Shown piece after piece: positions 1-8,900 of a stretch of DNA of 12,680 nt. A program made the translations under genes and the position numbers. Within the stretch, counting starts at the first letter, position 1; every line of letters starts with the position of its first letter. The notes beneath the pieces are model-generated. The model did no database searches and was not told the DNA's origin. It saw only the letters and a program-made list of their open reading frames with translations. This DNA is from Pholiota molesta (Eukaryota; Basidiomycota; Agaricomycetes; Agaricales; Strophariaceae), in NCBI GenBank assembly GCA_014925825.1, contig JACGCK010000591.1:1-12680 (forward strand). The letters are read 5' to 3'.

Positions 1-1698
1 CCAGACGTTTACTGCACGCCGGCTGCTGTGTTTGAGCCGGAGGACGAGGCATGCGAACTGATACTCGAGCTGGCGCGGAGAGGGGAAAGAGGGTGAGAGT
101 TGCGGGTGTAGGGCACAGTCCGAGTGATTTGGCCTGCACGGATGAGTTTATGCTGAGGACGACGAAGCTGAATAAGGTGTTCGAGGTGCGTCGAATTATG
201 GTTATTATACAATGCGGAGAATGGGCACTTATATGCAATGTTGTTTTTCTGAAAATAGGTGAACAGAGGAGCGCTATGTTATCGCCCAGGCGGGTATCAC
301 CCTTAACGACTGCATGGTGTGCTCGCGGCCCATAATCTCGCCATGAGCAACCTCGGAGCGATATCCGAGCAGACGCTCGGAGGCATTATCGCCACCGCGA
401 CGCACGGCTCAGGCACAACGTACCCCGTCCTATCGACCTACGTTCTCTCCCTCACCCTCCTGCTCGCTGACGGCTCCGCCAAGTATGCACGCGTACAGAA
501 AACACGGACCTCTTTATGGCGTCGCTGTGCAGCCTAGGCGTGACAGGCCTGTTACTGACCGTGAAGCTCGCCGTCGAGCCTGCGTTTAAATTGCGCGAAG
601 TACAAACTCCAGTGCGGTTTGACGAGGTGCTAGGCATTTGGACGCATGGCAATTGCAGCGGAGCATGTTAAGTTGTGGTGGTTCCCGGTGACGGATACGG
701 TGATTTGGAGTAAAGCAAGTCGTACATATGAGGTGGGCAAACTCTTTTGGAGGCAGTCAAAAGAAGGTAGTTATTATTCTAACGCTGTCGATCATCCTTC
801 TTGTCTGCAGCCCAAAAATTCCGCGGGCAGTTGGTTTTGGGGTACCCTACTCGGATACCACACTGTCCAGTTTTTGCTGTATGTTGGGCGCTTCTTCCCC
901 GGGCTCAATATCCCCACAGGAAAATTTGCTGCGTGGCTTGCGAGCACGAAGAGCGTGAGGGTCGATGATAGCTACAAGATCTTCAATATGGACTGCCGGG
1001 TGCGCGCTTATTACTTGGCTTGTGACGCAATATGCTAACAATAGCTAACGACCCTGCCCTGAATATGATCTTATCTCCTATCCACGTCCCTGAACCCATT
1101 GATTCACACATACAGTATCCACAACACACGACGGAATGGGCTGTCCCGCAGAGTGAAGCTATCGCGTGCTTGCGCGAGCTGCGCGCGTTTATCAAGAAGG
1201 AACTTGACGACCCGCAAGGGGTACGGCCTCATTTTCCTGTCGAAATACGCTTTTCGTCGCCCGACGATATCTGGCTTAGTCCATCTTATGGGCAGGCGAC
1301 GTGCTGGATCGGTATAGTGCAGTACAAGTAAGCGTACTATCCCTCTCTTGCCTCCTTCCTATCCTGTCCACGTCCTACCTCTCTATGTTTATGAAATGGC
1401 ACTGAACGTGCACTAACGTCTACACAGGCCATACGGCACGAACGTGCCCTACCGCCGCCTCTTCCGCGCGTTCGAGGACGTTCTCTCCGCGCACCGTGGG
1501 CGGCCGCACTGGGCAAAGGCGCACCGGCTGACGCCCACGGACCTCGCGGCGCTGTATCCGCGCTTCGGCGACTTTGTGCGGGTGATGGAGGGTGTGGACC
1601 CGAAGGGCCTGTGGCGCAATCCATATGTGCGGCGGCATTTGCTTGGAGAGAAAGGCGAGGACGTTGGGGGGAGGGTGTTCAAGGAGAGGAAGGATTGA
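1..1698 (+). CDS. ALO1: D-arabinono-1,4-lactone oxidase (partial 5', frame-broken)
   Basis: This flavoprotein catalyses the last step of D-erythroascorbate synthesis, oxidising D-arabinono-1,4-lactone with O2; in yeast it sits in the mitochondrial outer membrane. Seen here: the FAD-domain motif GVGHSPSDL, whose His codon at 114-116 matches the covalent flavin His of the family; then SNLGAISEQTLGGIIATATHG at 346-408; KLWWFPVTDTVIW at 670-708; a conserved PVEIRF (Glu and Arg, codons 1242-1250); and HWAK at 1507-1518 near the C-terminus. Introns I infer: 186-258, 733-810 (weak GTGGGC donor), 1000-1115, 1328-1427; stop TGA 1696-1698. The start codon and roughly 30 N-terminal residues lie upstream of the window. 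Between 82 and 646 the reading frame jumps several times (see separate entry), while 646-1698 reads cleanly. Family assignment is firm; whether the copy is functional cannot be told from this sequence. Confidence 0.88.
82..646 (+). other. Cluster of apparent missing bases in ALO exons
   Basis: ALO homology moves between frames at these places: G run 82-85 (one G short), 262-270 at the start of exon 2 (two bases short, or one extra), after 310 (one C short before the LHGVLAAH segment), at 483 (one G short before VCTRTENTDLF), after 635 and after 645 (one G short each, before the LDAMAIAAEH segment). In every case the protein on both sides is continuous with the family, and most are explained by loss of one base. 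The 262-270 event is the least certain, because a different splice site there could also contribute. Confidence 0.7.
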
Positions 1699-1767
1699 TG
1701 ATCGGGGTGTCGCCTTGGGCCCTTGCAGAGCCTTGAGATGGGGCTGATTCAAATCGGGATAGACATA

Positions 1768-1791
1768 CAGTCGAAACCCTCATAATCCATA
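1768..1791 (+). repeat. Left terminal inverted repeat of the MITE
   Basis: The 24 bases pair with 2305-2328 on the opposite strand with a single mismatch (T at 1785 against C in the partner). The preceding TA (1766-1767) is one half of the target duplication. Confidence 0.9.
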
Positions 1792-1792
1792 C

Positions 1793-1824
1793 ACCTCTAG
1801 ACCATAACCCCTCATATCCCATGG
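1793..1824 (+). repeat. Left subterminal direct repeat inside the MITE
   Basis: This stretch begins ACCTCTA, contains CCATAACCC and ends CCCATGG. It matches 2250-2283 in the same orientation with small gaps. Further CCATAACCC copies are at 1865-1873 and 1890-1898. Such subterminal motifs are often transposase binding sites in DNA transposons; that role is inferred here. Confidence 0.65.
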
Positions 1825-1954
1825 AAAAATTTATCCACCAACTTGGTAGGCGGGGATTTGCAACCCATAACCCATAAATACGCAGTAATCCATAACCCAT
1901 AGGTTTTGGCGGTCAATTATGGGTATTGGTACTGGTGAAATAGGGATGGGAGCG

Positions 1955-1960
1955 AATAAA
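1955..1960 (+). terminator. Possible poly(A) signal for ALO within the MITE
   Basis: AATAAA lies about 257 nt behind the ALO stop and inside the transposon. No AATAAA occurs between the ALO stop and the element, so the MITE may supply the 3' end signal. Fungal poly(A) signals are loose, so this is tentative. Confidence 0.3.
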
Positions 1961-2249
1961 TACTGATTTTTCTTGCTTTTCATTCGGTTTAGTTGCACTT
2001 TGGTCGCACTGATGCATTACCAAGGGACCAGCGCGCCCCTACAGCACATAAAAAATAAAATATTCACACTTTTTCACCTCAAATATTTGTATTCAATGAC
2101 TCTCAGATGGTAAGATGCATTAAAAATATCAAAATCCATGGCAGAAATGATCTTGACAATGATATCTACCCTATGCCAAGTTTATACTATACAATTATTT
2201 TCTGATTTTTCCTGATTTTTTCGAATATTTTGAAATCTATTTTTATCAT

Positions 2250-2283
2250 ACCTCTATCAGCCCATAACCCTCAAAACCCATGG
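2250..2283 (+). repeat. Right subterminal direct repeat inside the MITE
   Basis: Same-orientation partner of 1793-1824: ACCTCTA, then CCATAACCC at 2262-2270, then CCCATGG. Being direct rather than inverted, it is not simply an extension of the terminal inverted repeats. Confidence 0.65.
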
Positions 2284-2304
2284 CCTTGGCCGACTCCCGA
2301 CAGC

Positions 2305-2328
2305 TATGGGTTATGAGGGTTTCGACTG
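2305..2328 (-). repeat. Right terminal inverted repeat of the MITE
   Basis: Reverse complement of the left end at 1768-1791 with one mismatch, followed by TA at 2329-2330. The near identity of the two ends suggests fairly recent insertion. Confidence 0.9.
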
Positions 2329-2330
2329 TA

Positions 2331-2818
2331 TAGATGTTAGAAGGGGAACGTGACGCTCGCAGGGAGTGGTTTGGATACCTTATCGGCTGTGTACTGTTAT
2401 ATATCCTTCCTCACTACTTATATTGAGCACATGTAGTATATGTGGTATTAGATAGTATCTTTGTATCTTTGTCTATAGCACATCTATAGAGTCGTATAGA
2501 CGATTCTTGCAATCCTCGAGGCGGTGTGGCGCGTGTGTGAAATGCAAAACCTGTGCAAAACGCTCCAGAGGTTCCTCATCAAATAAAAATAAAAATAGCC
2601 GAGGTGCTTGGCGAGCTCAAGTCTGCTCAAGCTCACAACGTTTCGAATTTTTTTCGATGATCTGCTTCGGATAGGTGCAGATAGGTGCCTATAGGTGCAG
2701 ATGTATGTGCGAAACATTTACGGCATGTATTGTATCACCATTGATTTGAATATACCCCTGAGGAGCCATATGCGGCAAATATGCGGGGCCGAAATCAGAG
2801 AATTTGAATATGCGACAG
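2331..2818. other. Intergenic region upstream of the secreted-protein gene
   Basis: AT-rich sequence with no coding stretch that resembles a protein family on either strand. It holds a three-copy 10-bp tandem repeat (2671-2700) and ends at a TATA box. It probably serves as the promoter region of the gene starting at 3030. Confidence 0.6.
2671..2700 (+). repeat. 10-bp tandem repeat, three copies
   Basis: ATAGGTGCAG is followed by ATAGGTGCCT and ATAGGTGCAG, head to tail, with only two differing bases in the middle copy. It lies about 120-150 bp upstream of a TATA box, so it could be a repeated activator site or a neutral microsatellite-like expansion. Confidence 0.8.
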
Positions 2819-2826
2819 TATATAAA
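2819..2826 (+). promoter_or_regulatory. TATA box of the secreted-protein gene
   Basis: A clear TATATAAA lies 204 nt upstream of the ATG at 3030. With the usual fungal spacing, transcription would begin around 2850-2900, leaving a 5' UTR of roughly 130-180 nt. No other gene lies in the right direction nearby. Confidence 0.55.
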
Positions 2827-3029
2827 TGCTTGAACTCTGTGATTGCTGGTGCATAGAGCTGGTCTCTCCCCACCGTGCATCACAAGCTATCCCACCCAAT
2901 CCCTGGCGGCTTTGGTCTCTCTGTATTGTATACTTTGAAGCTCGGATTCAGCATCAACACCAACGCAACTCGCACTTCCGTTGTTCTCCGGCTCATACTC
3001 CAACTTCCTCGCATTTTACGCTTTCGATC

Positions 3030-3803
3030 ATGAAGTTCTTTTCCTCCATGTCGGTGGTTCCTTTGAGCTTGCTCTTCTCGCTATGCCTTATCGAAATGGG
3101 CGCTGCGCTTCCGCTTCGCGAACACGATTCCCGGGATGCGGTCCAGGTGTGTTTTATATTATCCAGTGCTGGATGCATTTTCGTGGGCTGAGGCCAAGTT
3201 TCTTCCGTGACAGTATACAAAACATAATTCAAATTCTGGTCATCAACTTGCGTCCACAATTACTACCCGCGGTCTCGGAGATGTTCTGAGAAAGTAAGCT
3301 TTCATCTGCGACGTCATATTGAACCACATATTCATTTCTCTGCATAATTTAGAGCAACGGGAAAGGAGCTAACCCCAGAGCAAAAGCAAGCCAAGATTGA
3401 CAAGCTGGACAAAAATCTGAATATAGATTCACACAAGGCTGTCTCGCAATATCACCACAAGGTGGCGAAGATCGAAAATGGAGGGGGTTCCCTCCGGATC
3501 ATCGTCAATCAGTACTCAGGACCCCCTGGGGACAGAAAGGCGGCTGAGAAATTGGCACAGGACGGATGGAAACACAAGATGGACATGCAGCAGTTCAAGC
3601 AGGTTAACATCGCGTAAGTTTCCTCCTTTATTGGTCTCTGTCTTGTGGAAATTCTGTTTTTGCTAAATCCCTCATCTCTCTGTTATGTATGCAGGGTTCT
3701 TCCACAAAAGCCTGGCAGTCGCCTGACGATAGTCCAAGCGATCTATCATAATGGACTGAAAAATGGATTTGGGCATCAGGTCGCTGCTACTTATACTATG
3801 TAG
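3030..3803 (+). CDS. Small secreted protein, unrecognised family
   Basis: Four exons (3030-3146, 3214-3293, 3353-3613, 3695-3803) join without a frame break into a 188-residue protein; introns are 67, 59 and 81 nt with GT...AG ends. Residues 1 to about 26 form a signal peptide: MKFF, then a leucine/valine-rich core, then a small-residue GAA cleavage region. The remaining part is strongly hydrophilic and rich in Lys, Gln, Asp and His, has no cysteine and no N-glycosylation motif, and has no further membrane segment or GPI-type tail. Segments such as KELTPEQKQAKIDKLDK (about residues 70-86) and GDRKAAEKLAQDGW look helical and amphipathic. I do not recognise the family. The start at 3030 was chosen because it puts the signal peptide at the N-terminus, although the frame stays open upstream to the TATA box. 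A role at the cell surface or in interaction with a host or substrate is only a guess. Confidence 0.75.
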
Positions 3804-3837
3804 TATGTATGGCACGATCAAGTGGAATACTACGCGG

Positions 3838-3843
3838 AATAAA
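3838..3843 (+). terminator. Poly(A) signal of the secreted-protein gene
   Basis: AATAAA lies 35 nt behind the TAG stop (3801-3803), a normal distance for a fungal 3' UTR. Confidence 0.5.
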
Positions 3844-4236
3844 TGTGTAAAATTGGAGTGTGTCGGTACTACATACTTGCATGATCTACATAGCTATGCC
3901 TTTGTAAGGTTATATATTGGACAAATTCTCTGCAGGGTTATGACCTTAGATTCCGATGAGTCTTGACTGCGATTTCATCCTGACATCTGCGAACGACGCC
4001 GTTCATGTCAATATAGAATTAGTCGCCCTCATTTTTCGATCAAAGCACAGAGGATTTTGCCTTTTGTTATCTAGTCAGTGGACACGCGCCAAATGTGCGC
4101 CCCGCAGCGATGTGAGTTAGGGGCGATCCCAATTAGGAACCACCGACTCCGACTCCGCCTCGGACCGCTGTAATCTCCAGAGCCACTCTTCGTCTTGTCC
4201 TTCATCCCACTCACCCATTCTCTACATCCACGCGAC
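3844..4236. other. Intergenic region upstream of UBC7
   Basis: No coding stretch with family resemblance on either strand. The last 50 bases before the ATG at 4237 are pyrimidine-rich (CCCACTCACCCATTCTC), typical of the transcription start area of fungal housekeeping genes. No clear TATA box was seen. Confidence 0.5.
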
Positions 4237-5169
4237 ATGTCGAACGCTAGAGGTTCGGGCAACTCCACGGCTCTGCGCCGGCTTATGACTGAATACAGGC
4301 AGCTCACATCCGGAGGTCAGCCCCGTTCTATCTCTGACTCCTCGCCGAGGACTGACGACCGAGCTGTTGTGCAGGCTCTCCCGATGGGATGTTCACAGCT
4401 GGTCCTATCACTGAGTCCGACTTCTTTACCTGGGAGGCCCTTATATGCGGCCCCAAAGACACGCCATTTGTACGTCGGACCAGTCCATGTCCTTGTACGT
4501 GCCTCATGTCTGGTTTCTACATAGGAAGGAGGCGTCTTCGCCGCGCGTCTGACTTTCGTGCGTCCAATCTCTCCGCTAATTCCATGGACGATGTCTAATG
4601 CTGCGCATGCAGCCACATGATTACCCGCTCTCACCATTCAAGATGAAGTTCGACCCCCCGCTGTTCCACCCTAACAGTGCGTTGCCCGTCTCGTTTCCGC
4701 ACCCTCTGCTCATACAGCATTTCTCTCTTCCCACCCAGTCTACCCCGATGGAAACGTCTGCATATCTATTTTACATACACCCGGAGACGACCCGACGATG
4801 TACGAACAGGCGTCGGAGCGCTGGAGCCCTGTACAAAGTGTAGAGAAGGTCATCCTCAGTGTCATTTCAATGCTAGCTGGTGCGTTGCGTTCTGGTTTCT
4901 CTTGCCCTTTCTCCTTTCTTTCACCCTTCCTGCATTTCGATGATTCTTTGGACTCCATGTTCTGGATGCTTTTCCGTGGATCCGTCTATTCCTTCCTCTC
5001 GTCTCCAAGCCCATCCACATCCATATCCACATACTAACCACCTCTACTTTTGCCAGAGCCGAACCTAGAGAGCGGCGCAAACATCGACTGTTGCAAGCTC
5101 TACCGTGACAACCGCCCGGAGTACGAGCGCCTCGTACGCGAGTCGATCGCAGAGCAGCTCGGACTGTGA
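4237..5169 (+). CDS. UBC7: Ubiquitin-conjugating enzyme E2, Ubc7/UBE2G2 type
   Basis: This E2 takes ubiquitin from E1 onto its catalytic Cys and passes it on with RING ligases, chiefly in ER-associated degradation at the cytosolic face of the ER. Six exons (4237-4315, 4375-4469, 4525-4557, 4613-4676, 4739-4879, 5057-5169) join to exactly 174 codons plus stop, with no frame break. Visible features: N-terminal helix [16 protein letters not shown] at residues 88-90, the catalytic Cys98 in [12 protein letters not shown], the acidic insertion loop [17 protein letters not shown] that marks the Ubc7/G-type E2s, then [17 protein letters not shown] and the C-terminal LGL. Length fits the family; about nine extra residues stand at the N-terminus. 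Oddities: SPFKM replaces the usual SPPKM, and DCCK the usual DASK. The last intron (4880-5056, 177 nt) is unusually long for this locus. A UBE2G1-type paralogue lies 6 kb downstream. Confidence 0.95.
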
Positions 5170-5939
5170 CCCTTGTTATTGATCCGCATATGGATGATGG
5201 AGAAAGGTCGTTTTGAAGGCAGAGGGATCCAGCAGATGGATAGGTCAGATGATAACTAGCGATGGGAATTGGGAATATTTCCAAGTGGTATGGGTTGGTA
5301 TTTGTACGACGCAGAGAGTCAGGGAAGGGTGCAGTGCCGCAGCCAGAGATCCAGAATAAGACAAAATTGGCTCAGGATTTAGAGATATGGTATATGTCAA
5401 TGATCGAATAAGGTCCTAAGCCTGTCATTTCTTGGACCATCTCTGCCACAAGTTGCGTAACAGGAAATAGTCAAGCATCGGCAAATGTAGTGCCAATCTT
5501 TACAATTAAAGGACACTTGATTTTCCCTAAGGTCTTATGAAACACTCATTCCGCTATTAATTGGCCTTAGCACAGGTGACGAGCGCCGTTAAGTTGTAGG
5601 TTATTATTGAGCGCTGGATCGAGTTTTCTGCGGGCAAGCGCCCACAGTACTTAGGCGCAGATGGACAGTTGGCCTGTAATATAGGTATAGCATGTTTCTT
5701 AAATGCGAGCCCCAAAGCTATTTATAAGGCAGTGATTATAAAGACCGTCCACCGGCTGCTGATCTGTCCTAGGCCTAGCATACTACATAGCAGCAAGTGC
5801 CAGTGGGGAGGAGGTGTGCGCCAAATTAGCGCGAATCTATCACATGACACGGAATAGAAGTCACGTGAAACATAATCTCTGACGAAATTTCTTGGAAATT
5901 GACTCCTTTGATGCACTCTTCCTCGCCCGACCAAACCTA
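5170..5939. other. Intergenic region between UBC7 and RPC2
   Basis: It should hold the UBC7 3' UTR and the RPC2 promoter. I saw no protein-like frame, tRNA-like fold or B-box, and no long repeat. The only clear motif is the palindromic TCACGTGA at 5861-5868, with a one-base variant TCACATGA at 5839-5846. Confidence 0.5.
5861..5868. promoter_or_regulatory. TCACGTGA E-box upstream of RPC2
   Basis: An 8-bp palindrome with a CACGTG core lies 72 nt upstream of the RPC2 ATG. CACGTG is the known site of bHLH factors such as yeast Cbf1. The same 8-mer occurs in the promoter of the UBE2G1-type gene (11044-11051). Function is inferred from motif and position only. Confidence 0.4.
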
Positions 5940-8900
5940 ATGGCGGCGGCACACGTTGAAGATTCAGAATGGGATCAGCTTAATCGCACGAATTGGAAAG
6001 GGCTATCTCTCACGGATCCTATTAAAAATATCGAGGTTCGTCCACTACATCGTCTGTCGTATGTCATATCTTATCCTACTTGCAGGACAAATGGCTTCTA
6101 CTCCCCGCCTTCCTTAAGGTAAAGGGTCTCGTCAAACAACACATCGACTCATTCAATTACTTTGTCGACACCGATATCAAAAACATCGTTAAAGCAAATA
6201 ACAAAGTCACCTCGGACGTAGACCCGCGCTTTTGGCTGAAATACACGGACATCAATGTCGGCTTCCCCGACCGCGACGAGGAGTCCGCCATCGACAAGAA
6301 AGTGACACCCAATGAATGCCGTCTGCGCGATACCACCTACGGCGCGCCGATCATCGTGACGATACAATACACGCGGGGGAAGAACATCGTGCAGCGGAAT
6401 GTGTGCATCGGTCGCCTGCCGATTATGTTGAGGAGCAACAAGTGCGTGCTGACAGGCCGGTCGGACGAGCAGCTTGCACGGATGGTCGAGTGTCCGTTAG
6501 ATCCTGGCGGGTACTTTGTGGTGAAGGGCACGGAGAAGGTTATTCTGGTGCAGGAGCAGCTGAGCAAGAATCGAATTATTGTGGAGACAGATACTGTCAA
6601 GGGAATTGTGCAGGCTTCATGTACATCGTGCGTTACAATTCCTTCTTTGTTTTTACTAACGCCGCTTATAATGTCTACATAGATCAACACATGGAGGTCT
6701 GAAGTCTAAAACCTACGTTGCGACCAAGAAGGGCAAAATCTACCTGCGACACAACTCCATACACGAAGACGTCCCCATTGTCATCGCATTAAAAGCTCTA
6801 GGCATCCAATCCGACAAAGAAATTCTCCTCCTTACCGCAGGCACTACCGAGGCCTACAAAAACGCATTCGCCGCTAATCTCGAGGACGCGGCTAAGCTTG
6901 GCGTGTTCACGCGCCAACAAGCGCTCGAATACATCGGAACGCGCGTCAAGGTCAATCGGCGCGTAATGGGTCCACGCCGCCCTGCTTGGGAAGAAGCGCT
7001 CGAGGCTCTGGCGACTATTGTGCTCGCCCATGTACCGGTGAACGGACTGGACTTCCGCGCGAAGGCGATGTTTGTGGCTACCATGACGAGGCGGGTGCTG
7101 ATGGCGATGGATGACGAGAGCATGGTCGACGATCGTGACTATGTCGGAAACAAGCGCTTAGAACTGTATGTTCCTATTCAGCCCACAAGACTACCTTTGC
7201 TAAATATGATTCAGAGCAGGCCAGCTCCTCGCACTCCTCTTCGAAGATCTCTTCAAGACGTACAATTCTAATCTCAAGATGGCCATCGACAAAGTGCTTA
7301 AAAGCCCTCGCGAACATCCGAGTTCGACGCGTTCAACACGATGCGTATGCAGGGCGACCATCTCACTTCGGGCTTCGTGCGCGCCATCTCCACAGGCAAC
7401 TGGTCGTTGAAGCGCTTCAAGATGGAGCGTGCTGGCGTCACGCATGTCCTAAGCCGCCTGAGCTTTATCTCGGCACTGGGGATGATGACACGTATTTCAT
7501 CGCAGTTCGAGAAGACGCGGAAGGTCAGTGGGCCGCGTGCGCTGCAACCAAGTCAGTGGGGCGTGCTGTGTCCGAGTGATACACCTGAAGGAGAGGCCTG
7601 TGGGCTGGTGAAGAATTTGGCGCTCATGACACATATCACGACGGATGCCGAGGAGGAGCCGATCATTCGTCTCGCGTTTATGTTGGGCGTCGAAGGTCAG
7701 TTGATATCGAAAGCGGTTCCGTGGATATGTTGCTGACACCCCCGATGTCGCTTTTGTAGATATCAGTCTGACGACAGGCACAGAGATATATGGCCCCACA
7801 CTTTTGTGGTGAACGTGAACGGTACGATCATTGGTCTGACAAAAATCCGTCCCGTTTCGTACAGCAATTCAGGAAGCTTCGACGTGCGCGCCGCGTTAGC
7901 GAATTCGTGAGCATCTACATCAACAATCATCACCGTGCGGTACACATCGCATGTGACGGTGGACGGATTTGCCGCCCTGCCATCATTGTCGAGAATGGAC
8001 GACCGAGAGTCACTTCCGAGCACATCGTTGTAAGTATTTCTACCCTTTTCTGCCGCGTGTTGAAGTTTTCTGATATTGAATTCTCCCAGCTTCTCAAAAA
8101 AGGCAAAGCTACGTTCGACGACTTCCTGCGGAAAGGTCTCGTTGAGTATCTAGACGTCAATGAGGAGAACGACACGTATATCGCGCTTTACGAGACGGAC
8201 ATCGTACCCACCACCACCCACCTCGAAATCGAGCCGTTCACGCTGCTCGGCGCCGTTGCCGGCCTCATCCCATACCCACATCACAACCAGTCGCCGCGTA
8301 ACACATATCAATGTGCTATGGGCAAGCAGGCTATTGGCGCTATCGCGTACAATCAGTTCAACCGTATCGATACCCTTCTATATCTCTCGGTATACCACAG
8401 CAGCCATGGTCAAGACGAAGACAATCGAGTTGATCGGGTACGACAAGCTCCCTGCGGGACAGAATGCAACGGTGGCGGTTATGAGTTATTCGGGATATGA
8501 TATCGAGGATGCGCTTATTTTGAACAAGGTACGTTGACATATCCCTTCGTGTTATGTACGCTGCCCTGATGTTGATCTGGCTATAGGCAAGTGTGGATCG
8601 AGGATATGGTCGTTGTCAAGTCCTGCGTAAGAACGCGACGCTTGTTCGAAAATACCCCAACGGAACGTGAGTCGTTCCCCTTCAGTTCATCCAAGTACAT
8701 CCTTGTTAAAACCCTTATTTGACAACAAATCGCAGATTCGACCGTCTCGCCGACGCTCCTCTAGACGAGAACGGCGAAGTAGCCAAGAAATACGACATCA
8801 TCCAGCTCGACGGCCTCGCCGGCGTCGGCGAGCGCGTCGACCCAGGCGACGTCTACGTGAACAAGCAATCCCCGACCAACGCGACCGACAACACCTTCAC

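Larger units (their letters stand above)
1766..2330. mobile_element. Pogo/Fot1-like MITE (non-autonomous DNA transposon)
   Basis: A 561-bp element (1768-2328) is bounded by 24-bp terminal inverted repeats that match at 23 positions and begin CAGTCGAAACCCTCATAA. A TA dinucleotide directly flanks each end (1766-1767 and 2329-2330), as expected for the TA target duplication of Tc1/mariner/pogo elements. The inside is AT-rich and holds no reading frame that could be a transposase, so the copy must depend on a transposase encoded elsewhere. It lies 69 bp behind the ALO stop codon. The structure is seen directly; the superfamily is inferred from the TA duplication and the CAGTC-type end. Confidence 0.85.

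Noticed and set aside
2826..3029. Upstream in-frame ATG as start of the secreted-protein gene
   Set aside because: It would begin inside the TATA box and add 68 residues ahead of an obvious signal peptide.
4862..5284. Antisense 140-codon open frame over the UBC7 3' end
   Set aside because: It is the shadow of the last UBC7 intron and exon on the other strand, rich in Arg/Ser/Gly with no recognisable domain.
7300..8406. Programmed ribosomal frameshifting in RPC2
   Set aside because: Five separate events at unrelated runs in one essential gene, with no conserved slippery site or stimulatory structure seen; error is far simpler.
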